Positions 31,743-38,330 of a DNA stretch of 40,019 nt are shown piece after piece. The stretch comes from Deltaproteobacteria bacterium (GTDB lineage: Bacteria; Desulfobacterota; Desulfomonilia; UBA1062). Under the pieces are notes generated by a model that saw only the letters and a program-made list of their open reading frames with translations, did no database searches and was not told the DNA's origin. The stretch spans positions 1-40,019 of the forward strand of contig JAJFUP010000254.1 of NCBI GenBank assembly GCA_021372395.1, given 5' to 3'. Made by a program: the position numbers and the translations under genes. How positions within the stretch are numbered: the first letter of the stretch is position 1; each line of letters begins with the position of its first letter.

Positions 31743-32252
31743 ATGAAGAGATATTCGATGATCCTGACGGCTTTCGCAGTGATGGCGGTGGTATCGGTTC
31801 CATTGTTTGCCCAGGGACCTCGAGCAGGCCAGGGAGGAACATATCCCGATTGTCCCCGCTATGAAAAGGGGGAAGGGTATCCCGGGTGCCCCTACGCAGG
31901 CCTTCGAACCCAGAACCTGACAGAGGCGCAGCGCACACAGCTTGCGCAGTTCAGGGAGCAGTTCGCAAAGAGCACTGCCCCGATCAGGTCAGAGCTCCGC
32001 AAGAAGAATCAGGAGATGAGATCCCTGATGAACGGCCCGAAAATCGATGAGGCAAAGGTGTGGGAGCTGCACAAACAGACAACCATGCTCAGGGACAGCC
32101 TGGACCAGGAGTGGCTGAAGTACGCCCTCAAGGCAAAGAAGGTTGCGCCCGATGCGAGGCTCGGACGTGCCGGGGATCGTGGCCGTTTCGCAGGGATGTA
32201 CGGCTTGCGGACTACAGGCTGCCGCGGATACTATCCGCCGGACAGGGATTGA
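31743..32252 (+). CDS. Periplasmic Spy/ZraP-like protein with cysteine motif
   Basis: A 169-residue secreted protein. Residues 1-23 are a signal peptide ending LFAQ. The mature part has the LTEAQRTQLAQFREQF segment (LTxxQ motif) and a helical core typical of Spy, CpxP and ZraP. Unlike E. coli ZraP, it shows no His-rich C-terminus. Instead it has Cys37 and Cys49 in a PDC...GCPYAG stretch near the N-terminus and Cys160 near the end. A GGGAG ribosome-binding site precedes the ATG at 31743. A sigma-54 promoter is upstream and a strong terminator downstream, so it is a single-gene transcript. Metal buffering or chaperone activity is inferred. Confidence 0.85.
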   Translation: MKRYSMILTAFAVMAVVSVPLFAQGPRAGQGGTYPDCPRYEKGEGYPGCPYAGLRTQNLTEAQRTQLAQFREQFAKSTAPIRSELRKKNQEMRSLMNGPKIDEAKVWELHKQTTMLRDSLDQEWLKYALKAKKVAPDARLGRAGDRGRFAGMYGLRTTGCRGYYPPDRD

Positions 32253-32328
32253 TCGACCATGATGATGAACAAAGGAAGCATGTAGACCCTTCTTCATAAC
32301 CAGAAACACCCATTACAACCTCCTCTGC

Positions 32329-32369
32329 GGGATGGCGAACCCTTTGCCCAGGACGCCATCCCTTTTTTT
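32329..32369 (+). terminator. Intrinsic terminator of the ZraP-like gene
   Basis: GGGATGGCG (32329-32337) pairs perfectly with CGCCATCCC (32354-32362) and is followed by seven T residues. It is the clearest rho-independent terminator in the window. Confidence 0.9.
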
Positions 32370-32480
32370 GCGCCCTCCCGCTCGAAGCATACAGGTCTCC
32401 TGATGCGCGAGGTTCTCTCCATGCTTGTCTTCCACGTCATGGTGGTGGAAGGAGATCCCCGTGGATACCCCGGAGGTAGA

Positions 32481-32507
32481 TTGACTCAGAGGAGATTCTC
32501 ATATAGT
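32481..32507 (+). promoter_or_regulatory. Possible promoter of purM
   Basis: TTGACT and TATAGT are separated by only 15 bases, 24 bases before the purM start. The boxes are good but the spacer is short. Confidence 0.35.
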
Positions 32508-32530
32508 AGAAAGCAGACCGGAGGTAATCC

Positions 32531-33568
32531 ATGTCTTTGACATACAGAGATGCTGGCGTCGATATCGACAAGCAGAACCTTTTTGTCCAGGCCATCAGAT
32601 CCAGCGTGAAATCCACTCACGGCCCGGAAGTGATCGGGGGCATCGGAGGGTTTGCAGGCCTTTTCAAGATGGACATCAGGAATTATCGCGAACCCATCCT
32701 CGTTTCTTCCACCGATGGGGTGGGCACCAAGCTCAAGATCGCCTTCATGGCGGACAACCACGCGGGAGTCGGGATCGATCTCGTGGCAATGGTGGTGAAC
32801 GACATCATTGTCGTGGGTGCGCAGCCGCTCTTCTTCCTGGATTATTTCGCCACCGGCAAGCTCGATGTGGAGAGGGCGAAGACGGTCATAGAGGGCATCA
32901 CGCAGGGATGCCTGGAGGCAGGCTGTGCACTCATCGGAGGGGAAACCGCAGAGATGCCCGGGTTCTATGGCCAGCAAGAGTATGATTTGGCCGGCTTCGG
33001 TGTCGGGGTCGTGGACGCCGACAAGACCATCGACGGCTCCCGCATCTCGGCAAAAGACGTGATCATCGGGCTGCACTCCTCGGGGCTTCACAGCAACGGG
33101 TTTTCGCTGGTGAGAAAGGTGCTCTTCGAGCAGGCCGGGATGGGCATTGACGATTACGTGGACGACTTGAGCAAACCGCTTGCAGAGGAGCTGCTGACGC
33201 CCACGCGGATATACGTGAAGAGCATCCTCAATATCCTCAGGGGGTTCGAGATCAAGGGGATCGTGCACATCACCGGCGGCGGGTTTGTCGACAACATCCC
33301 GAGGGTTCTGCCCGCACGGTCTTCAGCGGTGATCGAGAGGGGCTCCTGGAACGTGCCACCGATATTCCGCTTCATCCAGGACATCGGCACCATCGATGAC
33401 GCCGAGATGTACCGGACATTCAACATGGGGATCGGCATGGCCCTCGTCGTGTCGGCCAAGGATGCAGACGATGTCATGCTCAGGTTGAAGGGGCTCAAGG
33501 AATCCGCAGATATCATCGGCTTCATCGAGACACGGGCCCAGGGCGGAGAGCCGGTAATCCTGTCCTGA
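32531..33568 (+). CDS. purM: Phosphoribosylformylglycinamidine cyclo-ligase (AIR synthetase)
   Basis: A 345-residue enzyme that makes 5-aminoimidazole ribotide from FGAM with ATP, in de novo purine synthesis. SLTYRDAGVDIDKQN and GIGGFAGLF, the ATP-site SSTDGVGTKLKIA, GIDLVAMVVNDIIVVGAQPLFFLDY, GGETAEMPGFY and HITGGGFVDNIPRVLP match the PurM fold and motif order, and the length is normal. GGAGG precedes the ATG. purN follows immediately, with the stop of purM and the first possible purN start overlapping. Confidence 0.98.
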   Translation: MSLTYRDAGVDIDKQNLFVQAIRSSVKSTHGPEVIGGIGGFAGLFKMDIRNYREPILVSSTDGVGTKLKIAFMADNHAGVGIDLVAMVVNDIIVVGAQPLFFLDYFATGKLDVERAKTVIEGITQGCLEAGCALIGGETAEMPGFYGQQEYDLAGFGVGVVDADKTIDGSRISAKDVIIGLHSSGLHSNGFSLVRKVLFEQAGMGIDDYVDDLSKPLAEELLTPTRIYVKSILNILRGFEIKGIVHITGGGFVDNIPRVLPARSSAVIERGSWNVPPIFRFIQDIGTIDDAEMYRTFNMGIGMALVVSAKDADDVMLRLKGLKESADIIGFIETRAQGGEPVILS

Positions 33569-33579
33569 TGGTGGGGTCA

Positions 33580-34233
33580 ATGATGCGCATCGGGGTCCTG
33601 GTCTCAGGGAGCGGGTCCAACCTCCAGTCGATCATGGATGCGTGCGAACGCTCCGAGATCGACGCGAGGGTCTGTGTCGTCATCAGCAACGTTCCTCACG
33701 CCTATGCCCTTGAACGGGCCAGACAGAAAGGGCTCCCCAGCGTCGTGGTGCCCCACGCAGACTATCCGGACCGGGCAAGCTACGACAGGAAACTTGTCGA
33801 TATCCTCACGGAGTACCGGGTCGACCTGGTGGCCCTGGCAGGGTTCATGCGGGTGCTGACTCCCGGTTTCCTCAGGGCCTTTTCCGGCAGGGTGATGAAC
33901 ATTCACCCGGCCCTCCTGCCGTCTTTCCCCGGCCTCGATGTGCGTCAGAAGGCCATCGACTACGGCGTGAGATTCTCCGGGTGCACTGTCCACTTCGTGG
34001 ACGAAGGGGTGGATACCGGCCCCATCATCATCCAGGCCGTTGTCCCGGTGTATCCGGACGACACCGAAGAGGCCCTGAAGGAAAGGATCCTCAAGCTCGA
34101 GCACAAGATTTACCCCAAGGCCATCCAGCTTTTTGCCCAGGGAAGGCTCACCATAGAGGGAAGAAAGGTCTTTATCCGGGATTACGAAAAGGATGAATCC
34201 CTGTGCCTCACCAACCCATTTTTGAACAGGTAG
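33580..34233 (+). CDS. purN: Phosphoribosylglycinamide formyltransferase
   Basis: A 217-residue formyl-tetrahydrofolate-dependent transformylase of purine synthesis. RIGVLVSGSGSNLQSIMDA is the nucleotide-binding start; NIHPALLPSFPG carries the catalytic Asn and His, and FVDEGVDTGPIIIQ the catalytic Asp. The purM stop overlaps an in-frame ATG at 33568; the pair of ATGs at 33580/33583 follows a GGTGGGG ribosome-binding-like stretch and better fits the family N-terminus. The DUF523 gene begins inside its last codons. PurN requires 10-formyl-THF, unlike formate-dependent PurT. Confidence 0.95.
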   Translation: MMRIGVLVSGSGSNLQSIMDACERSEIDARVCVVISNVPHAYALERARQKGLPSVVVPHADYPDRASYDRKLVDILTEYRVDLVALAGFMRVLTPGFLRAFSGRVMNIHPALLPSFPGLDVRQKAIDYGVRFSGCTVHFVDEGVDTGPIIIQAVVPVYPDDTEEALKERILKLEHKIYPKAIQLFAQGRLTIEGRKVFIRDYEKDESLCLTNPFLNR

Positions 34234-34676
34234 AAGGCCCGGTTCTCGTCAGTGCCTGTCTCCTGGGCATCCGCTGCAGATATGACGGCCGGTCCAGGAC
34301 CCGCCGATGGATCCTCAAGCTCCCGCACATCATCCCGGTCCCGGTCTGTCCCGAACAGCTCGGAGGCCTTCCCACACCGCGGCCTGCCGCACATCTCGTG
34401 GGAGGAGACGGCCGGGCCGTGGCCCGGGGCAGGGCAACGGTCAGCACAGCATCGGGAGAGGACGTGACGAGGTGTTTCCTCTCCGGCGCCGGGTATGCCT
34501 GCAAGATTGCCCGCATCCTCGGTGTCCGATACGCCATCCTCAAGGAGGGAAGCCCGTCCTGCGGGACCCACCGGGTATGGGTGAGGAACGAGTCACAAGA
34601 AGGGCTTGGGGTAACCGCTGCCATGCTCTTGCGTCTCGGGATCTGTCTCATGAACGAGGACGGGCTGATGATATGA
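34203..34676 (+). CDS. DUF523-family protein
   Basis: A 157-residue conserved protein of unknown biochemical role. The family patterns are clear: VLVSACLLGIRCRYDG at the start, PVCPEQLGGLPTPR, and a late LKEGSPSCG with a conserved Cys, giving several conserved cysteines that may bind metal or act in redox chemistry. The likely start is GTG at 34203, which overlaps the purN end by 31 bases; its stop overlaps the next gene's ATG (ATGA). Some homologs are fused to DUF1722. No clear link to purine synthesis is known; the arrangement suggests co-expression. Confidence 0.82.
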   Translation: MPHQPIFEQVEGPVLVSACLLGIRCRYDGRSRTRRWILKLPHIIPVPVCPEQLGGLPTPRPAAHLVGGDGRAVARGRATVSTASGEDVTRCFLSGAGYACKIARILGVRYAILKEGSPSCGTHRVWVRNESQEGLGVTAAMLLRLGICLMNEDGLMI

Positions 34677-35905
34677 GGAGGACCTATGACGTGGTGAGCT
34701 CCGGGGAGGGCGTCGCAGGTCTTCTCGCCTGCACACTCCTTGCCGGAAAAGGCTTCAGCTGCCTCCATGTCGACACCTCACCGGAAAAACCGGGGACCTT
34801 CCTCTGGCCGGACACGCCGCTTTTGGTGACCGAAACCTTTTTCCGGGGCGTGATGGAGCCCATCCTGGCAACCCTGGAACCCCGCATGATGAGGTCGCTC
34901 GCTGTAAAGCACGCATCGGCCGCGCAGTGGGCCGATACCGGGGCACACGTCCCCATCGACCCGGTCGGGGCATGGGCTGGCCGAACCCGCGAAAAGAGCA
35001 TGAACAAAGATTACCTCTCGCTTCTCATCAAATCTCTCGACAAGCCCCGGCACCTGTGGCGGGAGCTCAGTCAGGATGCACCGGCAGACCTGCCATGGCA
35101 GGCAGCCCTGATGGCTGCCTTCAGTTCACAGGAGGCCGGCCGTGTTGCCTACCTGCACGGCCTTGCAGCCGGCACCGGGATGTGTGCAATGGAGTACGGG
35201 AAGATGAAGGCCGTGCTCGGTGCCCGTCTCAAAGCGACCAATGGCGACTGTGTCGAGACCCCCGGCGCAGAGCTCATGATTTCAGGCAAGGAGACACTGG
35301 GCCTGACACTGGAGGGGGTCACGTACAAGGCAGGCCACTATCTGACGGAAGAGCTCCCCGGCAAGGCACGATCCGACGGCTTTTTCCTCCATGGACAGTG
35401 TGAGGTGAGAGGGGCCGAGGTCGGTGCACGGATAGGCGAACAGCTCCTGGTGGTGCCCCCCCCGGACGATCTGGATTTTCCCCTGATCTTGTGGACGACC
35501 CGGGGAGATCCCCGGACGAAGATCCGCTTCTTCACGAGGATAACGAGCGGCAACGACAGTCTGATGTCATTGACGGAGATCTTCTCCTGGGCCTCGGGCA
35601 TGGTCTATAAACTGCTCCAGCGTGTCCTTTTCACCCTGGAGGGGACGCTTCTCGGGTTTGAGACCGTCAATGTCATAGCAGACGATACGGTCAGGCCCTA
35701 CTTCAGATTCTCCGATTCCGTCCGGCCCCCTTCCATTTTCACGAGAAGACATTATATTTCTCCAAGAGAGAACTTGTATGCCTGCGACCGGGACAAATAC
35801 TCCTTTCTCGGCGCGGATGGCGAACTTTTCTGGGGAATATGTATTGCAAATGCTGTGTTGAGAGATCTGAGGAGGTCGGATCTCGTTACGACCAAACCTG
35901 CTTAA
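34673..35905 (+). CDS. Unrecognised Rossmann-like protein
   Basis: A 410-residue protein. The N-terminus YDVVSSGEGVAGLLACTLLAGKG is a beta-alpha-beta turn resembling FAD/NAD-binding GxGxxG folds, though the first position is Ser rather than Gly. No second dinucleotide motif or catalytic residue is recognised further on. The middle is Ala/Leu-rich and lacks clear membrane segments. It starts on the ATGA overlap with the DUF523 gene and its 3' end overlaps the start of the prepilin-like gene by 67 bases. It could be an oxidoreductase-like or NAD-fold assembly protein; a function is not assigned. Confidence 0.55.
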   Translation: MRRTYDVVSSGEGVAGLLACTLLAGKGFSCLHVDTSPEKPGTFLWPDTPLLVTETFFRGVMEPILATLEPRMMRSLAVKHASAAQWADTGAHVPIDPVGAWAGRTREKSMNKDYLSLLIKSLDKPRHLWRELSQDAPADLPWQAALMAAFSSQEAGRVAYLHGLAAGTGMCAMEYGKMKAVLGARLKATNGDCVETPGAELMISGKETLGLTLEGVTYKAGHYLTEELPGKARSDGFFLHGQCEVRGAEVGARIGEQLLVVPPPDDLDFPLILWTTRGDPRTKIRFFTRITSGNDSLMSLTEIFSWASGMVYKLLQRVLFTLEGTLLGFETVNVIADDTVRPYFRFSDSVRPPSIFTRRHYISPRENLYACDRDKYSFLGADGELFWGICIANAVLRDLRRSDLVTTKPA

Positions 35906-36438
35906 AGCACGCATCAGGGGTTACCCTTGCGGAGCTGATGGTGACGCTCGTCATCATATCGGTGCTGGCTGCCATCGCCCTGCCGGGGCTTTCCGGGTAC
36001 TCGTCGAGGAAGGCACTCTCCCATCAGGCTGACGAGATCTGCACGCTGTTCTCCCGGGTCCGGGAACGGGCCATGGAAACCGGATATTCCTGGCGTATCA
36101 CGATCTTGCCCGGGCAGGGGAGGTGGGCCTGTTACGGTGATGCCAACGCGAACGGCCGGGAAGACCCCGGCGAAGAGCGGATGGGGCCCTATCGCCTCTC
36201 CTCCGGGATCTTCTTCGGGTGTCTCCTGCCTTTTGGTCCGAACGACACCGAAGTCCCGTTGGACGGGGTGAGCTTTGTCAACAACAAGGTGAGCTTTTCC
36301 CCCATGGGCAGCTGTAATGCAGGGACCATCTTCCTGCGCGGGGAGAAGAGCACCGGGTCCATGGCTCTCAGGACGCTCCCGGCATCCGGCACGACCAGGA
36401 TGTACGAGTACGGCAAAGGATGGGAGGTGCTCAGATGA
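35839..36438 (+). CDS. Prepilin-like protein, FimT/GspH type
   Basis: A 199-residue type IV pilin-like or type II secretion pseudopilin. A class III signal occurs at SGVTLAELMVTLVIISVLAA: Gly at the cleavage site, Glu at +5 (VTLAE), then a hydrophobic helix. Leader residues (about 27) are long, which suggests the annotated ATG may not be the natural start, but no other good start is visible. The C-terminal part has DANANGREDPGEERM, as seen in FimT/GspH-type minor pilins. The gene overlaps the previous one by 67 bases and the next by 4 (ATGA). Confidence 0.75.
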   Translation: MYCKCCVERSEEVGSRYDQTCLKHASGVTLAELMVTLVIISVLAAIALPGLSGYSSRKALSHQADEICTLFSRVRERAMETGYSWRITILPGQGRWACYGDANANGREDPGEERMGPYRLSSGIFFGCLLPFGPNDTEVPLDGVSFVNNKVSFSPMGSCNAGTIFLRGEKSTGSMALRTLPASGTTRMYEYGKGWEVLR

Positions 36439-36854
36439 AGAAAGGATTCACGCTTATCGAGGTGATGGTAGCCCTCGTCATGGTCATGGTGTGCGTTCTG
36501 GCCGTCGCGAAGCTCTCGGTCCTTGCCGTGCAGTCGAAGGCCTATGGCGAACACCTCACCCGTGCGACCATGCTCGGGCAGGCCGGGATCCTCTCGCTGC
36601 AGGCCCTTGTGGGGACTTCTCCGGAGATTTTGGAGGGCTGGCATCAGGATCCCCTGAACCCCCTGTCCCACGACGGAATGGAATTTTACCGGTTCTGGAT
36701 GGTGACACAAAGACCTCTCGGCAAGGAGGTGACCATCTACGTGGCATGGCACGACAGGAATGGCGACCGGGCGAGGGGCTTCGGGTCCCTGGAAGGGCTC
36801 ATGGCAAGCCCGTGCCCCAGGATCGACATCCGCGAGTTCCTCGTTCAGGAGTGA
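36435..36854 (+). CDS. Prepilin-like protein, PilV/GspI type
   Basis: A 139-residue minor pilin or pseudopilin. MKKGFTLIEVMVALVMVMV is a canonical short class III leader: Lys-Lys-Gly then Phe, Glu at +5, and one hydrophobic helix. The rest is a small soluble domain ending in DIREFLVQE. GGGAGG lies 7 bases before the ATG at 36435. It forms a two-gene pilin pair with the FimT-like gene, but no PilW, PilX or PilY1-like gene follows; a small terminator comes next. The set is therefore partial, or the remaining genes are elsewhere. Confidence 0.8.
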   Translation: MKKGFTLIEVMVALVMVMVCVLAVAKLSVLAVQSKAYGEHLTRATMLGQAGILSLQALVGTSPEILEGWHQDPLNPLSHDGMEFYRFWMVTQRPLGKEVTIYVAWHDRNGDRARGFGSLEGLMASPCPRIDIREFLVQE

Positions 36855-36856
36855 GA

Positions 36857-36880
36857 AGCCCCCTCAAAAGGGCCTTTTTT
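36857..36880 (+). terminator. Short terminator of the pilin-like operon
   Basis: GCCC..GGGC forms a short stem (alternatively CCCT/AGGG) followed by six T residues, immediately after the PilV-like stop. It overlaps the last base of the small gene on the opposite strand. Confidence 0.55.
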
Positions 36881-37035
36881 CAGTATCTGATCACGTAATA
36901 GATCACGTAGAACCAGGAAAAGATCCCGTGGATGATCGCCCAGAGAACGGACTGGTTCATCGACCAGGAGATGACGATCGCCAGTGCGGTCCCGAACGAA
37001 ATACCCGTCTTGATGGTCTCAAATCTCAACGACAT
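36880..37035 (-). CDS. Small two-helix membrane protein (51 residues)
   Basis: A 51-residue protein whose body is two hydrophobic segments, GISFGTALAIVISW and LWAIIHGIFSWFYVIYYVI, joined by SMNQS. AGGAGGG lies 5 bases before the ATG, strong support for translation; an in-frame start further upstream has none. Homologous small proteins with this SW-MN-SVLWAIIHGIFSW pattern seem to exist in other bacteria, but I cannot name the family. It converges with the pilin-like gene. Role unknown, perhaps a membrane regulatory or stabilising peptide. Confidence 0.65.
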   Translation of the reverse strand: MSLRFETIKTGISFGTALAIVISWSMNQSVLWAIIHGIFSWFYVIYYVIRY

Positions 37036-37204
37036 GGCACCCTCCTTCTGATATCCATCATACCACAGAGAGCACCCGATTCGTAGAGCCCCCGTGCAAC
37101 CGGTTGTCCCCTTCCTGTGCCCAGGGGCATGACCGGGTTCTCTTTCATCCTTTACAAAGGGCGGCCGACTCATTAGAGAGAAAGATCATCCCATCCCCCG
37201 ACGT

Positions 37205-38125
37205 GTGAGGACATCATTGAGAAAGGGCCTGATATTCGCACTCATCTCAGGGACATGCTACGGCTGCCTCTCCATCCTCGCCAAGATCGGCTTACGCGAG
37301 GGCATGGGCGCCACAGAGATGCTGACCTACCGTTTCTGGCTCGCAACCATCATCATGTGCGCCTACCTGACCTTGAAGGATCGTTCGCTCATCAGGCCGA
37401 CCATTCGCACCCTTGTCCGGGGTCTGATCCTGGGTTTCGGGTTTTACGGTCTCCAGAGCTTCCTGTACTTCCAGTCGCTGACCTATATTCCCGCTTCCAC
37501 CGCCACACTGATCATCTACTTCTACCCCGTGACCGTGACCGTGCTGTCCATGATCTTTTTCAGGCTGAAGGCAACCCCGGGGGTCGTGACATCGCTTCTC
37601 CTTCTCGTGGCCGGTTGCGTCCTGGTGTTCTACGATGCCTTTGTCAAGGGTTTGAGCATGTACGGGATCGGTCTTGCCGTGGCTTCCATGATCGTGTTCT
37701 CGGTGTACCTCATCACGGTCCAGTTTTTTCTCAAGGGAGAGAATCCGCTCCGGGTGACGTTCTATGCCCTCCTGGCCACGGCCCTGTTCTATTCCATGCT
37801 GCATAACCCCCTGGAGCTGTTCGCCCTGAGCGCAAGGCATTTCTCTGTCGTGTTCGTTCTTGCCCTGGTGCCCACGGTGATAGCGGTTTCCCTGCTGTAC
37901 CGGGCCATCGAGCAGGTAGGCAGCGCCTACACCTCCATCTTCTCGACCCTCGAACCCGTGGTCACGGTGATACTGGCTGCCCTCGTCCTGGGGGAAGACG
38001 TGGTGGCCCTCCAGGTCCTGGGCATGCTCCTGATCATAGCCGGGATCGTGGCCCCGAACGTCGAGCACCTTGTTTTCCAGAGGCCGGCAGGACAAAACCA
38101 CACCCTGGACACGGCAGAGGAGTGA
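37205..38125 (+). CDS. EamA/DMT-family membrane transporter
   Basis: A 306-residue inner-membrane protein with about ten hydrophobic helices in two EamA repeats. Repeat 1 starts LIFALISGTCYGCLSILAKIG and repeat 2 begins near MYGIGLAVASMIVFSVYLITVQFF; the family's TPxxxxI/YRAIEQVGSAYTSIFSTLEPVV block ends the second repeat. The GTG at 37205 is the most upstream workable start. The family exports or imports amino acids, nucleotides or drugs; the substrate is not evident and no regulator is adjacent. Confidence 0.88.
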   Translation: MRTSLRKGLIFALISGTCYGCLSILAKIGLREGMGATEMLTYRFWLATIIMCAYLTLKDRSLIRPTIRTLVRGLILGFGFYGLQSFLYFQSLTYIPASTATLIIYFYPVTVTVLSMIFFRLKATPGVVTSLLLLVAGCVLVFYDAFVKGLSMYGIGLAVASMIVFSVYLITVQFFLKGENPLRVTFYALLATALFYSMLHNPLELFALSARHFSVVFVLALVPTVIAVSLLYRAIEQVGSAYTSIFSTLEPVVTVILAALVLGEDVVALQVLGMLLIIAGIVAPNVEHLVFQRPAGQNHTLDTAEE

Positions 38126-38206
38126 TGCCCTCGAGAACCGCGGCACCAGCCTGATCTTCCGCTATTCAGCGAGCTGCTTCTTGCCTTTTGTCTGGGCGGA
38201 AGTATA

Positions 38207-38236
38207 TTGACTCCAATTGTTAAAGTTGTGTAAAAG
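38207..38236 (+). promoter_or_regulatory. Possible promoter of the CoA-enzyme activator gene
   Basis: TTGACT (38207-38212) is followed by TAAAAG after 18 bases, in a marked AT-rich patch of an otherwise GC-rich region and about 95 bases before the start codon. The match is moderate. Confidence 0.35.
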
Positions 38237-38330
38237 ATAATTTCACAAATGATGTGTTTTCTCCAGTGCACATGAAAGAAAGATACCTCCGGAGGAAGGT
38301 CACTCCGCAGAGAGAAAGGCCACAAAGCCC

